Shown here: positions 17,346-25,666 of the stretch, in pieces
How the letters are laid out: each line of letters opens with the position of its first letter
How positions within the stretch are numbered: the stretch's first letter is position 1
Assembly (NCBI GenBank): GCA_002418005.1
Contig: DIDF01000071.1
Span: forward strand, 853-39,379
Direction: 5' to 3'
DNA from: Lactobacillaceae bacterium UBA5807
GTDB lineage: Bacteria > Bacillota > Bacilli > Lactobacillales > Lactobacillaceae
DNA: 38,527 bases
Translations under genes and position numbers: made by a program
The notes under the pieces: model-generated
What the model saw: only the letters and a program-made list of their open reading frames with translations
Databases searched by the model: none
What the model was told of the DNA's origin: nothing

Positions 17346-17918
17346 GTGAGCAGACTATGGATTACTGGATACCGAAGCTGGGAACTGGGAATTTTCAAAG
17401 ACAACGATCCTAAACGAATTGTAATCGATAAAGTTATCACTGATCTTTTAAAAGAGAAAATTGAAGATGGAGTAAATTGGATCATTTCTGGGCCCCAACT
17501 TGGCGTTGAACAGTGGGCACTTTTGGCCGCAAACAAACTTAAGAAAAATTATCCTAAAGAATTTAAAACTGCTATGATGCTGCCGTTTGCAGAATTTGGT
17601 AGTCGTTGGAACGAAAATAATCAGCAGCATTTACAGCAAGTCCGTTCTACTGTCGATTTTTCTGCCAACGTCAGTGCAGACAGTTATAAGAATCCTCAAC
17701 AATTAAGAAATTATCAAGAATTCATGTTGACTCACACTGACCAGGCAATCTTGATATATGATTTAGATAATCCTGGAAGAACCCAGTATGATTACGAAAA
17801 AATTAAAAATTTTGGGCAACTGCATTCGTATCCATACCGTTTGATCACATTTGACGATCTTCAAGAAGCCGCTGAAGAATATCAGGAAAGTCTTGATAAC
17901 GGTTTTCAAGATTCTTAA
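17346..17918 (+). CDS. ypsA: YpsA family protein (DUF1273)
   Basis: This 190-residue protein of the SLOG/Rossmann-like DUF1273 family starts at a GTG shortly after GGGGGTGA. The N-terminal LWITGYRSWELGIF and the glycine-bearing IISGPQLGVEQWALLAA (residues about 47-63) correspond to the nucleotide-binding region of this family. In Bacillus and Staphylococcus YpsA is linked to cell division, but its ligand and mechanism are not settled. It sits directly upstream of gpsB, as in other Firmicutes, and the two genes probably share a transcript. The family is certain; the biochemical role is not. Confidence 0.9.
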   Translation: MSRLWITGYRSWELGIFKDNDPKRIVIDKVITDLLKEKIEDGVNWIISGPQLGVEQWALLAANKLKKNYPKEFKTAMMLPFAEFGSRWNENNQQHLQQVRSTVDFSANVSADSYKNPQQLRNYQEFMLTHTDQAILIYDLDNPGRTQYDYEKIKNFGQLHSYPYRLITFDDLQEAAEEYQESLDNGFQDS

Positions 17919-17974
17919 AGTATGGTAACATGATACAGGTTTGTTTCAAATTAATGATGAGGTGTGAAGATTCA

Positions 17975-18358
17975 ATGGAAAACAATAGCATTAAGTTTAC
18001 TCCAAAAGACATTCTTCAAAAGGAATTTAGACAGAAGATGCGTGGTTATGATCCCAATGATGTTGATTCATTTTTAGATGATGTCATTAAAGATTACGAA
18101 ACTTATGGCAAGGAAGTTCAAGCGCTCCAAGACGATAATGATCGTCTTAGAGTCCAAGTAGACGAACTGAATAAGCAGCTATCAGTTTCTGATCGAACCC
18201 CTAGTCAGCCAACGGTTGGGCCAACAAGAACTGTTGCCAGTCAACCAATTTCAAGTGCCACAAATATGGATATTTTAAAGAGATTATCCAACCTTGAAAG
18301 AAGAGTTTTTGGTTCACAACTTGGTGAAAATAATTCTTCTGAATCACACCGACTTTAA
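17975..18358 (+). CDS. gpsB: Cell division regulator GpsB
   Basis: GpsB is a small DivIVA-related cytoplasmic protein that couples cell division to peptidoglycan synthesis by binding tails of penicillin-binding proteins. I choose the ATG at 17975, preceded by GAGGTGTGA; an in-frame start 45 bases upstream adds residues with no homology. The product is 127 residues. The N-terminal DivIVA-like domain contains FTPKDILQKEF and RGYDPNDVDSFLDDV, followed by a coiled coil (about residues 30-70), a flexible Ser/Thr/Pro-rich linker, and a C-terminal helix around MDILKRLSNLERRVFG. Confidence 0.94.
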   Translation: MENNSIKFTPKDILQKEFRQKMRGYDPNDVDSFLDDVIKDYETYGKEVQALQDDNDRLRVQVDELNKQLSVSDRTPSQPTVGPTRTVASQPISSATNMDILKRLSNLERRVFGSQLGENNSSESHRL

Positions 18359-18365
18359 TTAGAAT
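18337..18365 (+). promoter_or_regulatory. Promoter for rnpB
   Basis: TAGAAT (18360-18365) gives a transcription start about 6 bases downstream, at the 5' strand of RNase P helix P1. A weak -35 TTCTGA (18337-18342) is 17 bases upstream. It lies inside the end of gpsB. Confidence 0.5.
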
Positions 18366-18370
18366 TTTTT

Positions 18371-18771
18371 GGTGTAAGTTCTGAGCAATTGCGGTCGTCT
18401 TTATGACGGCTGAGGAAAGTCCATGCTCGCACAGACTGAGATGTCTGTAGTGTTCGTGCTCGGTGAAAAAATAAGCCGGGGGACCTTTTTAAAAGGTTAC
18501 GGCGGATTTCTAAGCTAAGGCTTTGCTATGCTTTTGAAATCCTTAAGGTGCCACAGTGACGAATAATCTTGGAAACATGATTAATGGAACGCGGTAAACC
18601 CCTCGAGCGGGAAACCCAAACTTTGGTAGGGGAGCTTCACACACGGTAAATGAACCAAGTGTGGGGGGAAAGAACGGCTTAGTGCTCTTCTTTCGAGATA
18701 GATAATTGCTACTCAACAAGTTGTTCCTGGTGCTTGTTGAGCACAAAACATGGCTTACAGGAATTTACACC
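18371..18771 (+). ncRNA. rnpB: RNase P RNA, class B (Bacillus type)
   Basis: This is the catalytic RNA of ribonuclease P, which removes 5' leaders from precursor tRNAs together with RnpA. Universal blocks can be read directly: GAGGAAAGTCCATGCTCGCA near 18411, the TAGTGTTCGTGCTCGGTGAA stretch typical of class B RNA, GTGCCACAGTGACGA near 18548, and GGAACGCGGTAAACCCCTCG near 18591. The GAAACCCAAACTTTGGTAGG block and the 3' ACAAAACATGGCTTACAG are also present. The ends are set by helix P1, in which GGTGTAA at 18371 pairs with TTACACC ending at 18771. The length of about 400 bases fits class B. A terminator follows. Confidence 0.97.
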
Positions 18772-18781
18772 GAACAGGATT

Positions 18782-18805
18782 GTGGGAGCTTGCTCCCACT
18801 TTTTT
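18782..18805 (+). terminator. Intrinsic terminator of rnpB
   Basis: A GC-rich stem GTGGGAG/CTCCCAC with a 4-base loop is followed by six T (18800-18805), 11 bases after RNase P RNA helix P1. Confidence 0.92.
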
Positions 18806-18842
18806 AGTATCTAAAACGAATTTAGGAATGAGAGGCAGAAAC

Positions 18843-19979
18843 ATGGCTTTTAATTTAATTGCAACTTGTGCGGCCGGAGTAGAAGCTTTGGTGGGAAAAG
18901 AGTTACGAAATTTAGGCTACCAGACAAAAGTTGAAAATGGTCGAGTAAGGTTCTCTGGTGATATAAAAGATATAGCCGAGGCAAATCTTTGGTTAAGAAC
19001 TGCTGATAGAATTAAAATTATTGTTGCCGAATTTGATGCGGTTACTTTTGATCAGCTTTTTGAGAAGACTGCTGCTTGCAACTGGGCCGATCTTATCCCT
19101 ATGGACGGGAAATTTCCAGTTGAAGGAAAATCTCATAACTCCCGATTGCACAGTGTTCCTGATGTGCAAGCAATTGTCAAAAAAGCAATTGTTAGTTCAT
19201 TGAGTGCTACTTATCATCGTCATACCCGTTTGCCAGAAACTGGAGCACAATTTCCTCTTGAAGTTGCCATTTTAAAAGATCATGTTCTTCTTACCCTTGA
19301 CACTACTGGGTCAAGCCTTTTTAAACGAGGTTATCGGTTGGACAAAGGTCCTGCTCCGTTGAAAGAAAACATGGCGGCCGCTTTAGTGATGTTGACAAGT
19401 TGGTATCCTGATATGCCCTTTGTTGATCCAATGTGCGGTTCAGGGACGATTCCAATTGAAGCTGCTTTGATTGGAAGAAATATTGCGCCTGGTTTTAACC
19501 GGGATTTTCAATTCGAAAAGTGGCCTTGGGTTTCGGACAAAGAAGTTCAGACAGTTAGAGATGAAGCCGACTCCAAAGCGGATTATGATTCCACTTTAGA
19601 CATTATGGGTTGTGATATTGACCAGAATATGATTGAGATTTCAAAAAGAAATGCGGAGGAAGCTGGACTATTAGCAGATATTACATTTAAACAAGTAGCC
19701 GTAGTAGATTTTAAGGATGATGAAATCAATGGGGTAGTTGTTGGCAACCCTCCTTATGGCCAGAGAATGAGTGACCAACCTGATGTTCACAAATTGTATC
19801 GCCAGATTGGAGAAACTTTTAGACCGATGACTTCATGGTCGAAATACTTTATCACTAGTGATTTAGAATTTGAAAAGTATTATGGAGAAAAAGCTACTAA
19901 GAGAAGAAAGATGTACAATGGATCGCTTAGAACTGATTATTTCCAGTTTTGGGGTCACAAAATCCGAACAAAAAACTAG
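18843..19979 (+). CDS. THUMP-domain rRNA N2-guanine methyltransferase (RlmL/YpsC family)
   Basis: This SAM-dependent methyltransferase modifies a guanine in 23S rRNA and corresponds to Bacillus YpsC and the N-terminal half of E. coli RlmKL. I start it at the ATG at 18843 behind GAGAGGCAG, giving 378 residues; an upstream ATG at 18750 lies inside rnpB. The N-terminal THUMP domain covers about residues 45-155. The methyltransferase has FVDPMCGSGTIPIEAALIG as the SAM loop region, CDIDQNMIEISKRNA as the acidic loop, and the catalytic Asn-Pro-Pro-Tyr in VVGNPPYGQRM. The exact target base is inferred from family members. Confidence 0.9.
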   Translation: MAFNLIATCAAGVEALVGKELRNLGYQTKVENGRVRFSGDIKDIAEANLWLRTADRIKIIVAEFDAVTFDQLFEKTAACNWADLIPMDGKFPVEGKSHNSRLHSVPDVQAIVKKAIVSSLSATYHRHTRLPETGAQFPLEVAILKDHVLLTLDTTGSSLFKRGYRLDKGPAPLKENMAAALVMLTSWYPDMPFVDPMCGSGTIPIEAALIGRNIAPGFNRDFQFEKWPWVSDKEVQTVRDEADSKADYDSTLDIMGCDIDQNMIEISKRNAEEAGLLADITFKQVAVVDFKDDEINGVVVGNPPYGQRMSDQPDVHKLYRQIGETFRPMTSWSKYFITSDLEFEKYYGEKATKRRKMYNGSLRTDYFQFWGHKIRTKN

Positions 19980-20049
19980 AAATACGATTTAATATTAAGA
20001 AAGACGCTTTTTTATGTTAAACTATTAAATATAAAAGGAGGGCAAGATT

Positions 20050-21156
20050 ATTCAAAAAATTGCTGTCGTTGGCGGCGGAATTATTGGTGCAACCACCGCT
20101 TTTTATTTAGGAAGTTTGACGGACAATAATACCAGCATTACTTTATTTGATGATGGATTAGGTCAAGCAACAAAAGCTGCTTCAGGCATAATTTCTCCAT
20201 GGCTGTCTAAGCGCAGAAATAAACGTTGGTATCATCTAGCAAAAGACGGGGCCGAATTTTTCTCTAAACTGGTCAAGGATTCTCAAGCTAGCTATGATGT
20301 ATATCAACGAAGCGGAACAATTATTACCCGAAATGATCCGGAAAAATTGACTAAACTTTTTGAACTTGCGAAGCAAAAACAAAAGAGTACCCCAGCGATG
20401 GGAGAAGTTTTGTTGCTTGATCAAAAAGAGGTAAAACAAAAGATGCCAATCTTAACCAATCCACCCGCCGGAATTTGGGTTAGTGGGGGAGCCAAAATTG
20501 ACGGATCTGCTTTTGTTAATCATTTGATTTCTCAAGCAGAAGGCCTTGGGGTCGAAATAATTCCTCAAAAAATAAAGTTTGCGGATAATCATCACTTAAG
20601 GTTTGGTAACCAAACGGAATCTTTTGATAAAATTATTGTTTCTACTGGAGCTTGGATTAAGCAAACAGTTTTACCGCTAGGAATAAATTTGGAAGTTAGA
20701 CCACAAAAGGGTCAGTTAATTGATTTGAACTTTTCTAAGGATCATCATTTTGATTCTTATCCAGTATTAATGCCTGAATCCTCAAGTGACATTATTCCGT
20801 TTGAAAATGGCAAGTTAGTCATCGGCGCTACCCATGAGGACGATTGTGGCTTTGATTTACAACCAACTGATGAAGCAAAACAGCTTCTTTTATCCAACGC
20901 TCGGCATTTTATTTCTAATTTATCAGAAACAGATATTTCTGATGTGAGAGTTGGTACCAGAGCTTATACAAAGGATTTTGCTCCTTTTGTTGGCAGTTTA
21001 CCTAAATACAATAATATTTATGTTGCCGGTGGCCTTGGATCCTCAGGATTAACCACGGGTCCTTTAATTGGTTATTTGATTGCAAAAAGACTTTCTGGAA
21101 ATTCAGAAGATAGTTGGTCTGATTATTCCAAACCAATTAGCAATTATATCGGTTAA
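20050..21156 (+). CDS. FAD-dependent amine/amino acid oxidoreductase (DadA-like), apparent AUU start
   Basis: This D-amino acid oxidase/dehydrogenase-family flavoprotein has 368 residues if read from an ATT at 20050. The FAD dinucleotide-binding motif Val-Val-Gly-Gly-Gly-Ile-Ile-Gly-Ala-Thr-Thr is encoded at about 20065-20097, so translation must begin upstream of it. The only in-frame canonical start nearby, TTG at 20116, would delete the motif and has no ribosome-binding site. An AGGAGGGC Shine-Dalgarno sequence at 20036-20043 is correctly placed for the ATT at 20050 (or 20047). Homology continues to the C-terminal FVGSLPKYNNIYVAGGLGSSGL flavin loop. The substrate is unknown. The gene converges with rnhA-like and overlaps its stop by 4 bases. 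Confidence 0.82.
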   Translation: MQKIAVVGGGIIGATTAFYLGSLTDNNTSITLFDDGLGQATKAASGIISPWLSKRRNKRWYHLAKDGAEFFSKLVKDSQASYDVYQRSGTIITRNDPEKLTKLFELAKQKQKSTPAMGEVLLLDQKEVKQKMPILTNPPAGIWVSGGAKIDGSAFVNHLISQAEGLGVEIIPQKIKFADNHHLRFGNQTESFDKIIVSTGAWIKQTVLPLGINLEVRPQKGQLIDLNFSKDHHFDSYPVLMPESSSDIIPFENGKLVIGATHEDDCGFDLQPTDEAKQLLLSNARHFISNLSETDISDVRVGTRAYTKDFAPFVGSLPKYNNIYVAGGLGSSGLTTGPLIGYLIAKRLSGNSEDSWSDYSKPISNYIG

Positions 21157-21542
21157 TCCTGATGGAGTGCCTGGAGTGCTAAATTATGGGCTCCTTTGTT
21201 ATCAGAGTCAGCAATCCAGTTGTTAACAACGTTTTGATAATAACTTTGTTGTTTGAGTATCAAATCAACATCTGCTTGAAAATGTTTCGCATAGCCTTTT
21301 TCTAAGCTTTCGATAACAATCTTGCTGTCACTATAGAAAAAAACTATTTCATCAGGCTTGGGATGAAGTTCTTGTAACTTTTCAAATCCTTTAATAGCCG
21401 CTTGAAATTCGGCTTCATGATTGTTGGTTTGTTTAATAGAGTATTTATATTGGAACTGCTGTCCATTTCTAACAATTAGGATTCCAATTGCCGTGTTTTT
21501 TGAATGTGGATTTACTGCTCCGTCAGTATAAATTTTTATCAT
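21153..21542 (-). CDS. RNase HI-like protein
   Basis: This is a 129-residue single-domain protein of the RNase H fold, matching the ribonuclease HI family proteins common in lactobacilli. I choose the ATG at 21542 because homology starts there (IKIYTDGAVNP); a GTG four codons upstream is possible. Acidic residues expected for two-metal catalysis are present at Asp7, Glu45 and Asp72, but the fourth position, normally Asp in Gly-Ala-Asp-x-Leu-Ala, is His119. The hybrid-binding basic handle of E. coli RNase HI is also lacking. It may degrade RNA in RNA-DNA hybrids, but activity is uncertain. It diverges from ebsA, a known pairing. Confidence 0.82.
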   Translation of the reverse strand: MIKIYTDGAVNPHSKNTAIGILIVRNGQQFQYKYSIKQTNNHEAEFQAAIKGFEKLQELHPKPDEIVFFYSDSKIVIESLEKGYAKHFQADVDLILKQQSYYQNVVNNWIADSDNKGAHNLALQALHQD

Positions 21543-21576
21543 TAATTTTTTCACTTTCTAAATAGGAGTTTTATTT

Positions 21577-21984
21577 ATGATAACTCAAAAAAGACAGTTT
21601 TTATATCAACCCAGTCCTCTAGGAAGTATTATTTGCTGGAGCTGGACATTGGTTTTATTTTTTATTGGTGTTATTTTATGGTTGGAAGTTACCCATTTTC
21701 AGTGGATCACTTTACTGTTCTTTGTTCTGTTTGCTTTGGTTTGTTGGGCTGAAGTTCATTTCCGGCATATTTTAGTGGTCGGCGATCATTTAATAGTTAG
21801 TAGAATTACAAACCGAAACTGGTTAAACATAAATCTTTCTGAAATCTCTGATATCACTTCAACCAAACACCAATTAGGATTTGTGGCTAGGACAAAAATT
21901 TATAGTTTTATTCTTCCTGCCAATTCAGTTATTGAGTTAAAAGAAATTATGGAATTTAAACAAAACCCCGAGGAGGATAATTAA
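21577..21984 (+). CDS. ebsA: EbsA-family membrane protein
   Basis: This 135-residue protein has two hydrophobic segments (about residues 17-38 and 42-62) and a C-terminal cytoplasmic domain that resembles a small PH-like beta domain. Size, topology and its position beside an RNase HI-like gene match EbsA of enterococci and lactobacilli, which was first linked to pheromone-related surface functions and is often labelled pore-forming. Its real function is not established. TAGGAG precedes the ATG. It lies 5 bases upstream of fhs, so the two are likely co-transcribed. Confidence 0.75.
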   Translation: MITQKRQFLYQPSPLGSIICWSWTLVLFFIGVILWLEVTHFQWITLLFFVLFALVCWAEVHFRHILVVGDHLIVSRITNRNWLNINLSEISDITSTKHQLGFVARTKIYSFILPANSVIELKEIMEFKQNPEEDN

Positions 21985-21989
21985 TCACC

Positions 21990-23651
21990 ATGAAGAGTGA
22001 CGTAGAAATTTCTCAATCAACAAACATGCTGCCAATTACAGAAGTTGCCGGCAAGTTAGGTATCAAGCCATCAGATTTAGTGTTGTATGGCAATTACAAA
22101 GCAAAAGTAAACTTTCGTTCTCAAGACGCTAAACATCAGGGAAAGCTCATTTTGGTAACGTCAATTAATCCTACGGCCGCCGGTGAAGGTAAAACCACTG
22201 TCACTATTGGTTTAGGCGATGGAATGAACCAGATTAACAAAAAGGCTGCTTTAGCTCTGCGTGAACCTTCACTTGGGCCTGTTATGGGCATGAAGGGCGG
22301 TGCGACAGGTGGTGGTTATGCTCAGGTCGTTCCAATGGAAGATATTAATTTGCATTTTACTGGTGACTTTGATGCCTTGACAGAAGCTCATGATACTCTT
22401 TCCGCTTTAATTGATAATCACATTCACCATGGCAATAAGTTAAATATCGATCCAAGACAGATTGTCTGGAAACGGGTTTTGGATGTTAATGACCGTGAAC
22501 TTCGTCAAGTTGTCGTTGGTTTAGGCGGCAGAACTTCTGGCGTTCCTCGTCAAGATGGTTTTGATATTACCGTTGCTAGTGAATTAATGGCAATTTTATG
22601 TTTAGCTTCAGATCTAAATGACTTGAAGCAAAGAATTTCTAAGATCTTAATCGGGTATACATACGATAGAAAACCGGTAACGGTTGGAGATCTTGGAGTA
22701 CAAGGTGCTTTAGCATTACTTTTGAAAGATGCTATTAAGCCTAATTTGGTTCAGACTATTGAACACACACCTGCCTTCATTCATGGTGGCCCTTTTGCAA
22801 ATATTGCTCACGGGTGTAACAGTTTGTTGGCTACCCAAGCCGCTCTTAATTATGGTGATTATGCGATTACCGAGGCCGGATTTGGTTCTGATTTAGGAGC
22901 AGAAAAATTTTTGGATATTGTTTCCCCAAGACTTAAAAAGACTCCAGATTGTATTGTTATGGTTGCCACTGTCAGAGCGTTAAAACTGAACGGCGGGCAA
23001 GATAAGAAGACTTTAACTGAAGAAAATGTTGAAGCTTTAAAGAACGGTGCTGTTAACTTAAAGCGTCACGTTGAAGGAATGAAGCGTTATGGTAAGCCTG
23101 TCGTAGTTGCAATCAATAAGTTTGCTACCGATACCGACGCGGAAATTAACGCCTTGGAAGAATACATCGATAAGGAATTAAACGTCCCTTATGAAATCAT
23201 AACCAGTTTTGCCGATGGCGGTAAAGGTGCTGTTGATTTGGCAAATACCGTTGTTAAATTATGTGATAAAAAGACTGAATTTACGCCACTTTATTCGGAT
23301 AACGATTCTTTGGAAAATAAGATGGAAAGAATTGTTGGTGAAATATATGGCGGCAAGGGCGTAGTTCTTTCATCAAAGGCAAAAAGTGCTCTTAAGCGTT
23401 TGAAAAAGCATGGTTATGATAAACTTCCAGTTTGCATGGCAAAAACGCAGTATTCTTTCACAGATAATGCTAAACTATTAGGAGCACCCGAAGATTTTGT
23501 GATCCATGTTTCTGATCTTCAACCTAAGTTAGGCGCGGGCTTCGTTGTAGCAATGACTGGCAAGATTCTCACTATGCCGGGATTGCCAACTCACCCTGCG
23601 TCATTAGATATGGACATTGATGAAAATGGTAAGATTACAGGACTCTTTTAA
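21990..23651 (+). CDS. fhs: Formate--tetrahydrofolate ligase
   Basis: This enzyme uses ATP to join formate to tetrahydrofolate, yielding 10-formyl-THF for purines and initiator tRNA formylation. The 553-residue length is normal. The P-loop-like EGKTTVTIGLGDG lies at about residues 67-79, followed by REPSLGPVMGMKGGATGGGY, the FTGDFDAL segment and the HGGPFANIAHGCNS region, all highly conserved. The C-terminal TGKILTMPGLPTHPA motif is also intact. A GAGGAGGAT ribosome-binding site lies 11 bases upstream. It depends functionally on the folate genes at 32.8-37.3 kb. Confidence 0.97.
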   Translation: MKSDVEISQSTNMLPITEVAGKLGIKPSDLVLYGNYKAKVNFRSQDAKHQGKLILVTSINPTAAGEGKTTVTIGLGDGMNQINKKAALALREPSLGPVMGMKGGATGGGYAQVVPMEDINLHFTGDFDALTEAHDTLSALIDNHIHHGNKLNIDPRQIVWKRVLDVNDRELRQVVVGLGGRTSGVPRQDGFDITVASELMAILCLASDLNDLKQRISKILIGYTYDRKPVTVGDLGVQGALALLLKDAIKPNLVQTIEHTPAFIHGGPFANIAHGCNSLLATQAALNYGDYAITEAGFGSDLGAEKFLDIVSPRLKKTPDCIVMVATVRALKLNGGQDKKTLTEENVEALKNGAVNLKRHVEGMKRYGKPVVVAINKFATDTDAEINALEEYIDKELNVPYEIITSFADGGKGAVDLANTVVKLCDKKTEFTPLYSDNDSLENKMERIVGEIYGGKGVVLSSKAKSALKRLKKHGYDKLPVCMAKTQYSFTDNAKLLGAPEDFVIHVSDLQPKLGAGFVVAMTGKILTMPGLPTHPASLDMDIDENGKITGLF

Positions 23652-23662
23652 AGGAGAAAAAG

Positions 23663-24103
23663 TTGCCAATTTTATTTATAATCTTTATTTTTCTGTTGGT
23701 CTTAATTGATCAACTAGTAAAAAATTGGGTAGTGTATCATCTGGCTATTGGCCAGATACTTCCCTTAATTGGCGGCGTTATTTCAATAACAAGATTAAAT
23801 AATACTGGTGCTGCATGGAGTATTCTCTCCGGGCACCAGTTTATTTTTGTGATTATTGGTTTGATTGCCGTGATTGTTTTGATTGGATTTATTATTCGAC
23901 TGTGGCGAAATATTTGGTACCGAATTTCGCTAAGCTTTTTAATTGCTGGAACATTAGGAAACATTATTGACCGAATTTTTAGCAATCATGTTATTGATAT
24001 GTTTCAACTTGACTTTATTAACTTCCCAATCTTCAATTGTGCTGATGTTTATTTGACGATTGGTGTTTTATTGTTGGCTTATATTATTATTAAAGAAAAA
24101 TAA
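23663..24103 (+). CDS. lspA: Lipoprotein signal peptidase (signal peptidase II)
   Basis: This inner-membrane aspartic protease removes the signal peptide from lipid-modified prolipoproteins. The 146-residue protein starts at TTG after AGGAG, 11 bases past fhs. Four transmembrane segments are evident (about 2-18, 58-80, 88-105 and 126-144). The conserved Asn-Asn-Thr-Gly-Ala-Ala-Trp-Ser lies at 46-53, and the catalytic pair is Asp103 (Gly-Asn-Ile-Ile-Asp-Arg) and Asp128 (Asn-Cys-Ala-Asp-Val-Tyr). The neighbouring rluD and pyrR preserve the Firmicutes lspA-rluD-pyrR order. Confidence 0.96.
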   Translation: MPILFIIFIFLLVLIDQLVKNWVVYHLAIGQILPLIGGVISITRLNNTGAAWSILSGHQFIFVIIGLIAVIVLIGFIIRLWRNIWYRISLSFLIAGTLGNIIDRIFSNHVIDMFQLDFINFPIFNCADVYLTIGVLLLAYIIIKEK

Positions 24104-24115
24104 GCGGGTGGGTTT

Positions 24116-25030
24116 TTGAAAACAATCATCATAGCAAATCAAACGGGTAGAATTGATAAGATTATCGCCGATACATCTCCAGATAAAACCAGATCTCAAA
24201 TAAAAAATTTGATCGATACCGGCAATATTTTGGTAAATGGCAAACAAATCAAGCCTAACTTCAAACCAAAATCTGGGGATAAGGTTTTAATAAAGGACGT
24301 TAAGCCTCAAAAAATTGATCTTGAACCTGAAAATATTCCTTTGGATATTGTATTTGAAGATGATGATGTCATAGTAGTGAATAAGCCTCAGGGAATGGTA
24401 GTTCATCCTTCAGCTGGCCACCCAAATCACACATTGGTTAATGCTCTTCTTTTTCATAGTCCACTTTCGACGATTAACGGTAAATTACGTCCTGGAATTG
24501 TTCATCGGATTGATAAAGATACATCAGGTCTATTGATGGTAGCAAAAAATGATACTACTCATCAGTTTCTTTCTCGCCAGTTAAAGGAAAAGAAAAATTT
24601 GAGGCAATATATTGCTTTGGTGCATGGAATTCTTAAAGAAGATGCCGGAACCGTTAATGCACCAATTGCCAGGTCTCCCAAGGATCGGAAAAAGCAGGCA
24701 GTTGTTGCTGATGGGCGAAAAGCAGTCACTCACTTTCAAGTTATCAAAAGATTTGCTAAGTATACTTTAATTTCTTGTCGATTAGAAACGGGCAGAACTC
24801 ATCAAATTAGAGTTCACATGAAATATATTGGACATCCGTTAGTAGGAGATCCTTTGTATGGACCACGAAAAACAATTGCGGGCAACGGTCAATTTCTTCA
24901 TGCAGCCCAATTAGGATTTATTCACCCGAAAAATCACTCATTGATGATATTTTCTGCACCAATTCCCAAAATTTTTCAAGAAACTTTAAAACAAATTGAA
25001 AGGCAAGATGGAGTTGATTCGCTCTACTAA
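24116..25030 (+). CDS. RluD-family 23S rRNA pseudouridine synthase
   Basis: This pseudouridine synthase of the RsuA/RluA superfamily has 304 residues and starts at TTG after GGGTGGG. An N-terminal S4 RNA-binding domain (about residues 12-60) is followed by the catalytic domain, with VHPSAGHPNHTLVNALLFH and the active-site Asp133 in His-Arg-Ile-Asp-Lys-Asp-Thr-Ser-Gly. The C-terminal GRTHQIRVHMKYIGHPLVGD motif is intact. In Bacillus the equivalent gene between lspA and pyrR is ylyB. The exact uridines modified are inferred from RluD homologues. Confidence 0.93.
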   Translation: MKTIIIANQTGRIDKIIADTSPDKTRSQIKNLIDTGNILVNGKQIKPNFKPKSGDKVLIKDVKPQKIDLEPENIPLDIVFEDDDVIVVNKPQGMVVHPSAGHPNHTLVNALLFHSPLSTINGKLRPGIVHRIDKDTSGLLMVAKNDTTHQFLSRQLKEKKNLRQYIALVHGILKEDAGTVNAPIARSPKDRKKQAVVADGRKAVTHFQVIKRFAKYTLISCRLETGRTHQIRVHMKYIGHPLVGDPLYGPRKTIAGNGQFLHAAQLGFIHPKNHSLMIFSAPIPKIFQETLKQIERQDGVDSLY

Positions 25031-25038
25031 ATCCTTTT

Positions 25039-25047
25039 TGCTATAAT
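25039..25047 (+). promoter_or_regulatory. Extended -10 promoter of pyrR-carA-carB
   Basis: TGCTATAAT is a perfect extended -10 element, giving a leader of only about 50 bases before pyrR. That is too short for the usual PyrR-controlled antiterminator and terminator pair, and no T-tract hairpin is visible in it. Confidence 0.6.
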
Positions 25048-25104
25048 TGGTTCAAACATTCAATTAATTCATTTTTAACCAGCAAATTTTAAGGAGCAAT
25101 TAAG

Positions 25105-25638
25105 ATGGCTAAGCTAATTTTAGATAAAATGGCAATGCAAAGAGCCTTAACAAGAATCACTTATGAAATTGTTGAAAAGAATAAAGGAGTCTCAAACCTC
25201 GTTTTAATTGGCATTAAAACAAGAGGAATATTTTTGGCAAAGAGAATTGCTGATCGTCTTCGGCAGTTAGAAAATGTTGATGTCCCGGTAGGAACGTTAG
25301 ATATAACCAATTACCGGGATGATGTTGAGCATGATTCCTTAAGTACCGATGTCAAAATTGCAAATAGTGAAATTAATTTTTCTATTGAGGGCAAACGAGT
25401 AATTTTGGTTGATGACGTGCTTTATACGGGCAGAACGGTTAGAGCGGCTTTAAGTGCCGTCATGGACATTGGTCGGCCAAGTTCTATTAACTTAGCGGTC
25501 TTAGTTGATAGAGGGCATAGAGAGCTTCCTATAAGAGCTGATTTCGTCGGCAAAAATATTCCAAGCTCTCAAAAAGAAAAAATCAAAGTCTACGTTTCCG
25601 AGATTGACGATAAGGACGCTGTAGAAATTATAAAATAA
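25105..25638 (+). CDS. pyrR: PyrR, pyrimidine operon regulator / uracil phosphoribosyltransferase
   Basis: PyrR binds pyr mRNA in response to UMP and attenuates transcription; it often also converts uracil and PRPP to UMP. The 177-residue protein is complete and strongly conserved. It has KTRGIFLAKRIADRL near residue 43, the PRPP-binding loop VILVDDVLYTGRTVRAAL at about 95-112, and the family signature LVDRGHRELPIRADFVGKN near 134-152. An AAGGAG site precedes the ATG. It lies 28 bases before carA. Unlike its downstream neighbours it shows no loss of key residues, so it is probably functional, even though most of the pyr operon is missing from this site. Confidence 0.96.
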   Translation: MAKLILDKMAMQRALTRITYEIVEKNKGVSNLVLIGIKTRGIFLAKRIADRLRQLENVDVPVGTLDITNYRDDVEHDSLSTDVKIANSEINFSIEGKRVILVDDVLYTGRTVRAALSAVMDIGRPSSINLAVLVDRGHRELPIRADFVGKNIPSSQKEKIKVYVSEIDDKDAVEIIK

Positions 25639-25666
25639 GCGTTAATCCAGTGTACAAGGAGTTTAA

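Noticed and set aside
18750..18842. Upstream start for the THUMP methyltransferase
   Set aside because: The extra codons overlap the 3' end of RNase P RNA and its terminator, and homology starts at the ATG at 18843.
25644..25652. AATCCAGTG between pyrR and carA, resembling the first part of the PyrR-binding loop consensus
   Set aside because: The second half of the consensus (AGGYU) is missing, no flanking stem or terminator is visible, and the spacer is only 28 bases.
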